The position numbers and the translations under genes were made by a program. From Paramarasmius palmivorus (lineage: Eukaryota; Basidiomycota; Agaricomycetes; Agaricales; Marasmiaceae), in NCBI GenBank assembly GCA_037176845.1, contig JAYKXP010000006.1:806001-870000 (forward strand): DNA of 64,000 nt, in the 5' to 3' direction. The notes under the pieces are model-generated. The model saw only the letters and a list, made by a program, of their open reading frames with translations. It was not told the origin of the DNA and ran no database searches. Below are positions 34,012 to 44,710 of the stretch, piece by piece (within the stretch, counting starts at the first letter, position 1; every line of letters starts with the position of its first letter).

Positions 34012-35524
34012 GAGACGCAGACCCACATCCTGAACACTCGTGGCAGAAACCGCAGTTTGATTTGCAACCGAGCGGCCGGTTCCACTGTGTGCAGAGGACA
34101 TTGCCTGCGGGATTGACGAGGTGGCCACTTCGGTTGCGCTGAACTCGCGACGGTGACTTTCCGTCCCAGAGTGTGGTTTTGACACATTTCCACACGTCGT
34201 GAGATTCGCGCCCGAGGCAAACGGCGCAAGCGGAGTGGGCAGAACGGCTTGCGCCCTTGGGAAAAAACGATCCTCGAGAGTTCGTGTCTCGTGATGAGGG
34301 TGCTGAATGATAGTTTGCACGCCGAGGAGAAGGTGACCTCGCTTTGTAGCGCTTGGAGGAGCCTCTGAGGGGGCTTCTGGATCTTTCACGAAACCCGTAT
34401 CTGCCACGTTCTTGGTATGGATGGTTGTTCTGAATGAATGGATGGATGAATGGATGAATTAATGAATGGATGGATGGATGGATGGATGGGCGGGGTTTGA
34501 TGATGCAAGCCAAAAGTCGTTTGGTGGAGGTAAGGTAGATAGTTCAATGTTTTATGTGGGAGAGGTTGCGTTCATGAGCATGTGGATTAGGGTGTGTAAA
34601 AACGGAGAGACTCACCAAACCATACTTGTTTGAAAAGAAGTTAGAGTGGTACTCGTCTTCGATGTTTCGGAGGAGGCGGTCGTTGATCAACGAGGGGTTG
34701 AAGTCAGAGCCATCCTTTCGTTTCATCGCGTCGTGCCATTCCTTCCTGACCTGCGCTTGATACAACGCTAGGATTGCCTCTCCAGAAGCACCTCGGCTGC
34801 GGAAGTGATGATTCTCGATTTCCCAGAACATGCGATTCATGGCAAGGATGTGTTCTTCCGGCCAGTTCTGGCGTCGTATCTCTGCTAGGAAGCCTACTTT
34901 CCCAGCCGACATTTGGTGAAAAGTTAGCTGTTCGTCTTTGAGAGCAGCTTTCGAGCTCGTTTGTGCAATAGAGGGGAGAAGTCCGAGGCCGGTGTCAGTT
35001 TCGGTGAAGGAAAGGAGGTTGGAGATGGCCGAGGTTTCTTTGGCCTTGGAAGTGTGGGTGATACCTTCGGGAGTGAAGTACCAGAGTTCAACGTATTCTT
35101 GGTCTTCAACTTTCTTGAGAGCATAGGCCGAGGGTTTGTTCGAGATGTAGTCGGGGGCCATTTTGCCTTCTTGGAAGGACCCTATCTTTCTCCTCTTTCT
35201 CTCCGTCTCTGCTTTCTCTGCTTCTTTTTCAGCCTCTACTGCCCGCCTAGCTTCCTCTTCATCTTGTCGTTTGCGTCGAAGCTCCTCTGCGAGCTTTGCT
35301 TCGTCGTCGGCCAATTGAGCGTCCCATTTCTCGATGTTGCGCTGGCGGTCATTTTCCCATGACGTCGTGAGAAACTCAATTGCTTGGTTTCGGTCGCGGG
35401 TGTCATTGACGAGAGCGTCGACGGCAGCGGACCACAGAGGGTCTTTGAAGTCAGGGCATTGCAGAAGTCGAGGGTCGAAGGGTATACGTTGTTCATTGAC
35501 CTGGTTGTTATCGGTTTCCGACAT
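33974..35524 (-). CDS. Gag-like protein with two zinc-knuckle motifs
   Basis: Probable nucleocapsid/capsid protein of the element. Exon 1 (35524-34616) and exon 2 (34429-33974) make 454 residues. The first 303 residues include a charged coiled coil (AKLAEELRRKRQDEEEARRA) and an alpha-helical region that could form the capsid. Exon 2 is Arg/Ser-rich (ERSRSPLRGSSKRYK) and then carries CX2CX5HX4C (CAVCLGRESHDVWKC) and a perfect CX2CX4HX4C knuckle (CSGCGSASHGAQEC) at residues 435-448. The ATG at 35524 lies 33 bp inside repeat A1's inner end. The 186-nt intron contains a TGGA/TGAA microsatellite. Confidence 0.85.
34431..34490. repeat. (TGGA/TGAA)n microsatellite in the gag intron
   Basis: Tetranucleotide tract of TGAA and TGGA units. 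It falls wholly inside the inferred gag intron; the unspliced frame would code for a run of Ile-His-Pro units. Confidence 0.85.
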
Positions 35525-35557
35525 GATTCCAGTGATTAGATGGTTTGTATGGTAGAA

Positions 35558-35715
35558 TTAATGAAGAATGAGTATGTTACGAATCAACTAGGCCGTGCTG
35601 AAAGGCCTGGAGAGTCGAGGATAGTCGGCGTAGAACAGAAAAGGAGCACACAGGGGTTCTACGCCAACTGCAGTCATAGATCTAATTCTAGGGTTTATTT
35701 CCCCTAGAAAACCAT
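35558..35715 (-). repeat. Split direct repeat A1 (terminal copy)
   Basis: 158 bp at the 5' end of the element, matching A2. The outer end is ...aaaaccat, followed by host sequence aaatgc. It should hold the promoter for the element's RNA. Confidence 0.95.
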
Positions 35716-35993
35716 AAATGCACCTTTCCTGCAAGAGTGCATATACAAGGTCGACTGTTCTGCAGACCTGCCCGCAATTTGAATACCTATATCTGAACGT
35801 GTAAAAGATTCAGATTGTCCAGACGGAAGACGAGCCTACTGCAGTGTCAATTGAGATTAGTCGTCGGGTATTTCTCCAACTCCCGCACTGTCCGGGAAAT
35901 GCCGGACTGCTCCGTGCTTACAGGACAGGAACATGATGCAGACTGCCATGTCTTCTATTTATTCTTAATCTCTTAATCTTCTTCTTACCCATA

Positions 35994-37501
35994 ATGGCCC
36001 TTCAAATCGTACAAGAAGAGTAAGAACCAATCCTTCTACTCTATTCTTCTCATTGACCCTCACCTTCTTTCGTAGATTCACCCGCTTCTTCCGTACCATC
36101 ATCCCAGAGCCTCAGAACCGCGAACCGTTAACGTTTGCTCATCTACCATACTTTGCAGTGGGATATATTCCTTTCTTCTGTCTTGCATACCTCGCAAGGC
36201 GCCCGAACACCCATACACTCCGACTATTATTACTACCAATAGTCGTGCTTTCGAACCTCACCATCGCGTTCCGGTATTATTGGACGATTCCTTCGTTGAA
36301 CGTGTACAACTGGGGCCAATGTGCGTGTCATGTTTGTTATTCTAATATCGGAAATTGACTCTAGAGAGCAGGTCTCTTTGCCGAAGTCACCGTCGGTAAG
36401 GCGCTGGAGTATGCGCTACATCGAGAAGGCATGCTAAAGGTCGGCGAGGTTCAGCCTGGAAAGCGGAAAGAATCAATACACACAAATGGAAACGGTGTTG
36501 CAAACGGGAAGACAAACGGTGTGGCCAACGGCCATTCTCATCCCAAACACGCGACCTCATCTTCCGCAACCCCAACTTCCTGGCTTCCACGATGGTTCGT
36601 CGAACCAGTCGAACTGATGCTCACCCTGCGTGGCCTTCAATTCAAATTTGGACAAGGCATGCATATACCCAAACCGACGCGACCACTAGAGCGAGGTCCC
36701 TTCCTACAGGCCACTTTCCGTTCTTTCATCAAGAACTTCCTTCTCCTAGATTTGCTAGAATCAGTAATCAAACTATTCCCTGGAGTCGGAGACGTCTCCG
36801 GTGGGACCATGTTCTACTCAAACCTGTCCCCAATCCAACGATATGCTGTATCTACCATCATACACATGCTCACTGGCTCAGCCTTACTCGCCGGATTCGG
36901 CATGGTCTACGACCTTATCACCTTTATTGCGGTCGGCGTTCTACACGATACTCCAACTTCATGGCCTCCAGTTACCGACCACCCGTGGTCTTCAGAATCT
37001 ATGCATGAGTGCTGGTCAAAGAGGTGGCACCAGCTTTTACGTCAAACGTTCATCGTTTTTGGAGGTTACCCCGGACATTGGCTCGCAGGGAAGTATGGTG
37101 CCGTTCTAGGGACATTTATTGCCTCTGGATTGTACCATGAACTCGCAATCTACGGAATGGGCAAGGGTTTCAGTATCCATCCACCTCTGTTCTTCTCGAT
37201 GCAAGCGGGCATACTTGTATTGGAGAGGCTGTGGCGCGTGGTTACTGGGCGGAGAGTAGGTGGCTGGTATGGACGTATGTGGGTGTATTTCGTGATGTTC
37301 GTTCTCAGTCAACCCATGGGTAAGTCCTTGTCGTTCTTTTTCAATAGTTCGACCTTCTAAACCTGACGGATTTCAGTGGATTCTTGGCATAGACGAGGAC
37401 TTGGAGGAGGGATGATCATACCTGTCTGGGTCAGCCCCTCGAAATACCTATTACCACCACTGGTCAAGTTCTTCACCTCGTTGCTCTTGACGCAGAAGTA
37501 A
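35994..37501 (+). CDS. Wax synthase-like membrane acyltransferase (MBOAT-like)
   Basis: Family members transfer acyl groups to alcohols or terpenoids in ER membranes. Start ATG at 35994 (MALQIVQEE), then exon 2 after the intron from 36014, a short alternative-looking acceptor at 36368, and a last exon after 37320 ending at 37501. Several transmembrane segments can be seen: HLPYFAVGYIPFFCLAYLA, LRLLLLPIVVLSNLTIAF, TGSALLAGFGMVYDLITFIA, GRMWVYFVMFVLSQP. The family signature is SKRWHQLLRQTF followed by ASGLYHELAIYG, whose His is the likely catalytic residue. An Asn/Gly-rich loop (NGNGVANGKTNGVANGHS) lies in the cytosolic part. The substrate cannot be named from sequence; no biosynthetic cluster surrounds it. 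Confidence 0.82.
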
Positions 37502-37642
37502 CAACTCGATGCTCGACATTCACGAACCACATATTTAATACTTCACGACGCGACGAACACTTACTGTATCCATTGAATAGATATCGACAACCATATAATA
37601 TGTATATATTGCAACCCTCGTATCATACTGTACATGTACAAT

Positions 37643-39137
37643 TCACGACCGTCCTTTGAAGCCGGGGGGTTCAAACAAGAACCTGACAGTCCCTTCATTA
37701 CGCCCTAGAACGTTCTCGTTGTCAACATCCTGGTATGATACCCTGGAGAGCGGCGGATGATCCGACTCTCTCATCGCAATCTTCAGTCTAATTAGCTGGT
37801 CGGATTTATAGGGCGCAGTCGATGGGGTAGCTGGCTGCGCGGAACCTGAAGAGAGATACTGATTCCGCGGCGAAGGATGAGGGGAAGGCGAAGATGGTGT
37901 CCTAGGGGAAGTGTTTGTTGAAGGATTCTGTGCACCTTGGGTAAGAAGGTCGACTATTGTGTGTGCGATGGCTATAGTAAGAACCTAAGGTCAGCTTCGT
38001 GATTCCGTACAGATGATGATGCACACGCGCCTTCAATATCCTCAACATGCGACTGGAACTTTTTCTCCCATGACCCATTTTGTCTCAAAAGCTGAGCTAT
38101 CTCATGCCCATTTCGCGCTTCTGGACTGTTCGGGTCGCTTTCAAATGAAGATAGAAGAGCTGCCACGTAAAGGCTGCCCAGGGCGACCGTGTGGGGAGGA
38201 TACTGGATTGGTACTAGAGTTCGGTGGCTGAGATGAAATGAAATGAGCATCAGCACCGTGCTTTCCGGCGAACGCAACGAAAAGGGGTAAGACTCCTACC
38301 TGTCGATGGCAAGTCGCCACGCCAGTTTGGTGAGTTTCTTATCAACTTCTCCAAAGTCAGTGCCTCTTGCACCATTACGAACACTGTGGGGAAAGCTCAC
38401 CTCCTAGTGCTCTGCCAATCTTGATGACGTAGGGAAAGGGCATGCGGGATGTGAAATTGAAGCAGATAGTCTCCAGAATCAAACGTTCGATAGCAAGAAG
38501 CCGTTGACGGTCTTGTTCGACTAACTAGTGTCCATTCATGGTGAGATATCGTTATCTATGAGATGGGGTAGACAAAACGTACGTTCGCATCCATTGTATC
38601 GAGATCAACCTCCCCAGAAGGATTCTTGGACTTGCCTACCAGTTCTGGATACCTAATTCCGTATGACACTGCCAATAGCTCGCGAGGTTTCTTTAGTGTG
38701 TCATGCATCTTTGTGGACACATACAACGCAGCAAGTGACACATCCTGAGCAGGGCACGTCATTAGCCATTCTATCAGGTATACGAGGAATTGACGCACGA
38801 AATAGTTGAAATCTTTTCGAGGGAAAAACAGGTGGAAACGATGGTAGAGACTTTGGGCTGTTCCAGTGGTCTTTTGTGGGCTACACGAATGCATTAGCGG
38901 CAATACGAGAACAGCTCGAGATGCTTACAATCCTATTCGAGACCCCATTGCTTCCAAAAATGCGCAGGCAAGCTGTCGGACCTTTTCCTCTTGTGTAGCG
39001 TTCATTTTGCCTCGCTGCTTCTCAGATAGAACTTCCACTTCTGTAGGTGTGAAATATGGTCGATGATATATTGAGTTGGCAGCAGGTAGTTGTGAAGGCG
39101 ACTGCTGTCTTGAAGTTGAATATGGATCCATGATCAT
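37643..39137 (-). CDS. Cyclin of the Ctk2/cyclin K type
   Basis: Likely regulatory subunit of a transcriptional CDK that phosphorylates the RNA polymerase II tail. The ATG at 39137 (MIMDPYSTSRQQ; a second ATG 6 nt on) is followed by YHRPYFTPTEVEVLSEKQRG and RQLACAFLEAMGSRI, then across introns YHRFHLFFPRKDFNYF and DVSLAALYVSTKMHDTLKKP, which is the first cyclin box. The second box is seen in RLLAIERLILETICFNF, LAWRLAIDSH and YPPHTVALGSLYVAALL. The C-terminus is Ser/Pro-rich and ends RFLFEPPGFKGRS. H-R-F-x(2)-F-P and LA-x(2)-YV-x(2)-K-x-H are typical of the cyclin C/K/T/Ctk2 group; Ctk2 is the best fit but cyclin K/T is not excluded. Confidence 0.82.
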
Positions 39138-39288
39138 CAAGGTGCAGAAGAAACTCGTGGAAGTCAACACAGGGCGCGTCGGTTCAGTCAACACGAATAA
39201 GCGCCCACGAGAAAAGATGACATACAGAACGACTACACGAAGAGTACAAAAAGCCAGTACAAATAGTCACTGTACTGTAAATATCTGG

Positions 39289-39907
39289 CTACAATTCTTC
39301 CACAGAGCGAACGGGAGATTCGGAAGCGTCACTGGTAGCATTGTACACGATCTCATTCAATACAAAGCTGATACGATGTCCAACGAATGGCTAGGAAATA
39401 GCTCAATATCGATGTATCGGTTCAATGCAGGATGACTCACGTCGCCGTTCGAATATTCCTCGAAGACCGCCAGGTAGAAAGTTGCATCAGAAACAAAGCT
39501 ACCTGAACCCCATCCTCCAGGGTTCTGAGAGAAATCTGGCATAGTCAGTTGGTCGGGTGCCGGATTCTTTGGCTTGGGATTGCCTGTAAAAATGATTTCA
39601 GTGAGGAATCCAGAACCCTCATTGGATGGAATTATATACCAGGGCTGTTGGGATTCGCAAATGTCCCTAAGTAAAATGCTCCTGCCCAGTTTAACTCTGG
39701 CGAGAAATGCAAAGGCTTATCCGTCACAAGCCAGACGTGGTAGTTGTAAGATGAAATTCCACGCTCCGCCCCGATTTGATACTTGAAGTCGAACTTGGCT
39801 CCTGGCGCGATGTGCGTGCCATTCGCTGGGGAAATAATTGCTGGTTCGGCGGCGAAGGCGGCAGCCGTGAACAGGAAAAACAGGGTAAAGGCGCGTAAAA
39901 GAGACAT
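39289..39907 (-). CDS. Small secreted protein, paralogue 1 of an unnamed family
   Basis: Function unknown. The ATG at 39907 gives a signal peptide (MSLLRAFTLFFLFTAAAFA), then EPAIISPANGTHIAPGAKFD, SSYNYHVWLVTDKP, and after an intron NPAPDQLTMPDFSQNPGGWG, ATFYLAVFEEYSNGD. The last exon reads PFVGHRISFVLNEIVYNAT and ends at 39289. These blocks recur in three other genes here (40830-41445, 54108-54804, 56188-56806). No Cys-rich pattern and no catalytic motif is visible. The N-terminal PANGT-IAPG-FDF-Y-SSYNY-VW layout suggests a small beta-sandwich. TATAAATA lies 36 bp before the ATG. Confidence 0.85.
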
Positions 39908-40829
39908 CCTGATGACGATGCTTGAGCTCAAATGTGTCTTCGATATTTATACTAAACCTAAGGCCACTGTACAGACTCCAAGAAGACTTCAGAATGAGCA
40001 GAGATTCGGCATAAGATGTCACCGTGACCAGTGTGACGAGCAGCCCAGTGGAGCCCGCTGTTCCATGCGATGGCCATTCCATACGAGATGTAAAGCTGGG
40101 TCCAGTAAAACCTATTCCATACCGTGTAACTGTGTTACTACGGGATACGGTCGCGAGTAGAACACCCGCCGCTGGCGTTCGGACAAGGGATCCAATCATA
40201 TATGGAAAGGGCACGAGAGGTAGCTACTATAATAGCGAGGCGTATTCTCAAGTTCCTGGACAGAAGTCATTGACAGGTTCGTTTCACTAAGGAAGTACCT
40301 TTTCGTGGTCAAATTCCATCATTAGAGATGTGAGTAACGTACATTCTCGACCGTAGTGTTCGATTGGCCCCCAAATACGAAGACCGGGTTTCATACGACA
40401 CCGTCCACGATTCGCGAAGTCTCTTCAGTATTGCCTGACGTGCACTGGGGACCACTTCTTTTCGGGTAGAGCCTCCACTTCCATAGGTATCTGTAAGCAT
40501 GGCTGCAGCGAGGTACGCCAAATCAAAGGTGTCGAATGGCTTGAATATGGGAATGCAAACATTGAAAGCAATAGATTTGGTCTTGGTATTGATGCATCAC
40601 ATCAAGTACCCGTCTGGCAGTTATTCGGAATGTCGTCGAGTCATCGAAGTGGTAAACAGGTACAAGTCGACTTACGTATTTTAGTGATGTGAATGCACAT
40701 GGTCAAAAACAAGCGCTCGCAAAATTGGGATTCACAGGTCTAAAACATAGAGCATACATTGTCCAGGGCTACATATAAGTCCAGGTGGTAGATTTCAATA
40801 GTCCTGATCTATTTCAAACCCCAAGGGTC
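39908..40829. other. Spacer between secreted-protein paralogues 1 and 2
   Basis: About 920 bp with no gene I can support. The TATA box of paralogue 1 lies at its left end. Short frames (for example 40309-40521 minus) show no family motif, and no decayed third copy was recognised. Confidence 0.45.
39944..39951 (-). promoter_or_regulatory. TATA box of secreted-protein paralogue 1
   Basis: TATAAATA on the minus strand, 36 bp before the ATG at 39907. Confidence 0.65.
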
Positions 40830-41445
40830 CTAAGCTTGAATCGAGAAAGCGGGAGGCGGTGCGGTACTGGTAGCATTGTAAACAATCTCATTCATTACCA
40901 TGCTCAAACGACGTCCCACGAATGGCTACAGGTAAGCAACTTTTATCAGTAAGAGGTATCGGTGTACTGGAACAATACTTACATCACCGTTTGAGTACTC
41001 CTCCATGACTGCCAGATAAAAAGTCGCATCGGACACAAATCCACCCGAACCCCATCCTCCTGGATTCTGAGAGAAATCCGGCATCGTCAACTGAGCCGGT
41101 GGAGGGTTCTTTGGACTCGGGTTGCCTGTTGAACAGAATGATGAAAAATTGCCCAAGCATTGAATAGAAGCACGTACCTGGGAAATTGGGATTGGCAAAC
41201 ATTCCAAAGTAATAACCTCCTGCCCAGTTCAACGACGGCGAGAATTCCGATGGCTTTTGGGTGAAGAGCCAGACGTGGTAGTTGTAGGATGACAGTCCAC
41301 GCTCCGCCATAATCTGGTACTCGAAGTCAAAGCTGGTTCCAGGCGCGATGTGCGTGCCATTGGCGGGGGAGATAATGGCCGGGTCGATGGCGAAGGTAGT
41401 AGCTATCAGCAGGAACACTAGTGTGAAGGCGCGTATTAGGGACAT
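40830..41445 (-). CDS. Small secreted protein, paralogue 2 of an unnamed family
   Basis: Closest relative of paralogue 1, in the same direction, so a tandem duplication is likely. The ATG at 41445 gives a signal peptide (MSLIRAFTLVFLLIATTFA), then DPAIISPANGTHIAPGTSFD, SSYNYHVWLFTQKP, NPPPAQLTMPDFSQNPGGWG and ATFYLAVMEEYSNGD. The final exon is PFVGRRLSMVMNEIVYNATS and the gene ends AFSIQA at 40830. The intron positions match paralogue 1. Differences lie mainly at the C-terminal tail. A TATAAG element lies about 32 bp before the ATG. Confidence 0.87.
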
Positions 41446-42314
41446 CTTTAGGGCGATGCTCAAGAGCAGCTCTCGTACTTATACAAAACCTGAAACCTCC
41501 GATACCCGAATCCCGATAAGGTTCAGGGTGTGCAAAAAGGGGAAAAGGAGGTTTGACACAGGCCGTGTATAAGGATCCGTAATTCCGCAGAAGCACTGCA
41601 GGTGTTCAGCGCGTTGATTTACCAGCATTTCAATAAGCGAATCGGAAGCCCAATTGAGATAGCACGCATTATTCAAGGAGAACGACGCTATAGGAGACTG
41701 TGGAGTGATAACTAGACCCTGCAAAGGGACAAAATGGTGCACGCTCACGAGTAGAGGTCATACGTGCTCCTCCCAATGGCATTCCAGACTTCTTGATAGG
41801 ACGATCATCGACATGTATTCGCTTCTGAAGCTTCCATTCAGCTCATTTCCTTGGGAGTTTAGGAGAAAGTGGGTCTGATTCGCGTTCTGACCGAGCATTG
41901 GAAAGCCTTGCGTCGATTCACAACCAGGACGTGTCGGATTCCATCATCCCTAAGTGTTGCAGCACGTCTGTGACTTTAGGTAAATACATTCAAGATGCTG
42001 GCATTAATTCCTGAAGCGTGTAAAGTGAGACGCGCACTCAGCATTTGCTTGGGAACAGATCAAGGCACTACTCACACAATGATACGTATCGCATGTCAAT
42101 GTCGTGATATACCCCATGAATATGGCCCCAGTGCTGTGGCTGAACAACAGAAAAAGGGACAACGTATGTCCATCCAAGCGCAGAAAACGACACAGGAAAG
42201 GACGGTGATGGCAAGAACAGGCAAGAGACGACAGAAATCTCTCCTTGGAAAAATTCTCACGGTGCACTTGGGTTGAAGTGAGCGCTTCTTGCGGCCCGAA
42301 CTCAAACGCTCAAT
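41446..42314. other. Intergenic before NCA2
   Basis: About 870 bp, with the paralogue 2 TATA element (41478-41483) at its left end. No supported gene. Confidence 0.45.
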
Positions 42315-44595
42315 ATGGGTTTGAGCTCTGCTGTACAGAGCTACGTTCTACCACTCCACGAATGGTCAGTACTGCTGCGAATGTTGTATATTTTTGCTAA
42401 TTGATATGTATTAGTTCCAGAAAACCTCTCTCGAATGTCTCGCAAGACGTCATTCACGTTCAGCTTGCAGATGAGAAAGTCGAAGAGACAAAGCAGAAAC
42501 TACACTCAGTTCTCGCCTCATTGGATGACATACAGTCTCTCGAATCCACCCGTCTTATTGAACAGACTCTAGGGACATTATCAGAACTTGGAGTTGGGTC
42601 AGACGTCGTTTATACGGCATTGGAAGAGCAACCGAGAAAAGACTTTGAACGGGTGGCCTTGGAGCGAACGGTCCTAAACAAAGCTGTCGTCAGCTTGTAC
42701 GCCCAAGCCCTGCAACTTCTTCTTTCGCAGTCTGTTGAGATTGAGTCGGAAATGGAATGGTGGTCAGATGTGGAACGGTCACGGTTGAGTGTCGCCTACT
42801 ATCTGTTGCAAAGTGAGTGACGAGATTTCTCGCCGTATGTTCAACGATTTAACCGCTGCTTTAGCCTTCCCTTGTCGTCTGCTAAATATGCTGCAGACGA
42901 TACAGGCCAGACTTCGAGAAGAAGGTCTTCCGCTACGGGTATCTCAGTTGACCCCATCATCGCTGCGCTCCCTATTCCCATCGCGAGGTTTCTTCCATCC
43001 CTCCATTCTGGTCACATCGCTTTTTCCGCACCTTCATGATGATACTCAGCTACTTCCCACATTACCGGCATTCTATGGCGCAACAACGAAGGAGAGCCAA
43101 TCCTTACCTAGCATGCTCTCTCAGTTAGCCAATTGCATATGGCATTTCATTGCACTGCCGTATCACTTGACAAGACAGGAGTGTCTATACAAGAGACACC
43201 AGCTGGAAATACTCAGAGACCAGCGGGCATCTACTCTCGGAGAACTGGCTCAAGCACGCGTTCATTTGAGCCAAACGCTCGAGGCCGACGACCTCAAGCT
43301 CCTTCATTCATTCCTACTGGATATGGAACGAACGTTGTCCGTTGGAGGCTCCATGCCTCAGGGGTCAGCTCTATCTACACTTCAGAACCTTTCATCAGTC
43401 ACCTTGTCCAGGGCAGCTTTACTCCACACGCAACATTTACAATCCAATCAGCTCCTACGGCCATCGCGTATCACCCTGATATGGCCCAAACTCCTCCTAG
43501 GGCCTCCGTTACTCCTTTATGTCGCCAGTACATTGTATCATTCTCGAGGCAGTCTCCTAGAGTTAGCCCATGAGTCGAAAGAAGTCGTCAAAGGTTTTGT
43601 AGTGGATTGGCTAATTGAGCCTTTGATGGGCGTAATCGACACCGTTCGATCAAAAGACCGGTCTGTCATTGTCAGCAAAGAGGGCGTCGAGGCAGATTTT
43701 GACGTAAGTGTGTTCGCTAGATCTGTTTGTGGAATACACTAAATCCTTGATAGTCTCTGGAGCGCATGGCGCTGTCTCTGGCGAAAGACCAATTGCATTA
43801 CGGACCAGAACAGCTAGCCGAGCTTTCGCGGCAGGTTAGGGCTGGAGATCTGACTCCTGTATTGAAACTTTACGAGGAGGATATAAGGAGTCCTTTGAAG
43901 TCGGCATTTACTGGTACCCTTCTGAGGACAGTCTTCATACAAGTGCAGAAAGCCAAGGTTATTTTTATTGTCCTATAATGACCGATAAAAGGGCTCACCG
44001 CAACATTAGGTTGATATTGATCAAGCTCTGGCTGGGATTGACAGGTTACTAAAATCCCAAGGTAGTGTCCCCGTGATTCCCTCATCTGGCCCCTACTGAC
44101 CATGATATTAAATCCAGAACTGACGTTCGCATTTGTGGGTGTGGCGCCTGCCTTATCAATTGTATATCTGTCGGCGGGCTACCTCCGGCGGGTGTGGGAA
44201 GGCGGTCGCGGAAGAGGCCAGTATGGAGGTAAACATCAACGCGCCACAGTTCTCTTTGCCATGAGGCGAGTATTCGCTCAGTAGTACCTTATGATTTGTG
44301 CTCACGAAATGTTCTCAGGCGCATCGAGAGACTGCTGATTCACGATCAGGGTTCTACTGTGAAACCTCTGACATCCGGCCTATTGATGCTTTCGGTTGCC
44401 CAACTTCAGGCATACGCCGATACATATCTTCCTGATCGTTCGCGACTCAAGGCTGGCTTTTTGGAGGACGTGCAAGACTTACAGAACCCCGTTCTCGGGG
44501 GAAATGAGAGGAGAATGGTGCTGGAACGAATGTGGAGGAGTTGGGGAAGTATACTTGGATTGGGAACTGTAGCTGGAGAGGGTATCACCATATAA
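42315..44595 (+). CDS. NCA2: Nuclear control of ATPase protein 2 (Nca2)
   Basis: Mitochondrial outer-membrane protein needed, with Nca3, for correct expression of subunits 6 and 8 of the F0-F1 ATP synthase in yeast. A short first exon from the ATG at 42315 (MGLSSAVQSYVLPLHE) splices to SRKPLSNVSQDVIHVQLADE. The N-terminal half is helical. The conserved NCA2 domain is clear: LIWPKLLLGPPLLLYVASTL (membrane segment), VVKGFVVDWLIEPLMGVIDT, MALSLAKDQLHYG, VRAGDLTPVLKLYEEDIRSP, then AFVGVAPALSIVYLSAGYLR (second membrane segment), and a C-terminus with RIERLLI and LQAYADTYLP, ending AGEGITI. Length and order match the family. Confidence 0.9.
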
Positions 44596-44710
44596 AAAGG
44601 GACAGATTCCTGACTTTTGCATTCTATAGCTGACACACGAAACTGGACACTACAGAGTACTTTAAACACCCTTAACAACATGCCCTCGTTTACGCCATTT
44701 GATACGGGAA

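Larger units (their letters stand above)
30047..35715 (-). mobile_element. Complete Ngaro-type tyrosine-recombinase retrotransposon (5669 bp)
   Basis: In the sense (minus) direction the order is A1 (35715-35558), gag, reverse transcriptase/RNase H, tyrosine recombinase, B1 (30685-30469), A2 (30468-30311), a 47-bp spacer, B2 (30263-30047). This A1-genes-B1A2B2 split direct repeat is the hallmark of Ngaro/PAT-type elements of the DIRS order; classical DIRS elements instead have inverted ends and an internal complementary region. The integrase is a tyrosine recombinase, and there is no DDE integrase, no protease and no LTR. No methyltransferase domain is seen, which also fits Ngaro. All three genes are open and the repeat pairs look identical by eye, so the insertion is recent. 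No target duplication is visible (left flank ...gatggt, right flank aaatgc...), as expected for this integration route. Confidence 0.92.

Noticed and set aside
32223..34229. 668-codon minus-strand frame overlapping the RT gene
   Set aside because: Shadow frame with Pro/Thr/Ser-rich composition and no RT motifs; the real RT lies in the neighbouring frame.
30047..35715. Classical DIRS1-like or LTR element
   Set aside because: Repeats are direct and split, not inverted with an internal complementary region; no LTR pair, no DDE integrase, no methyltransferase domain.
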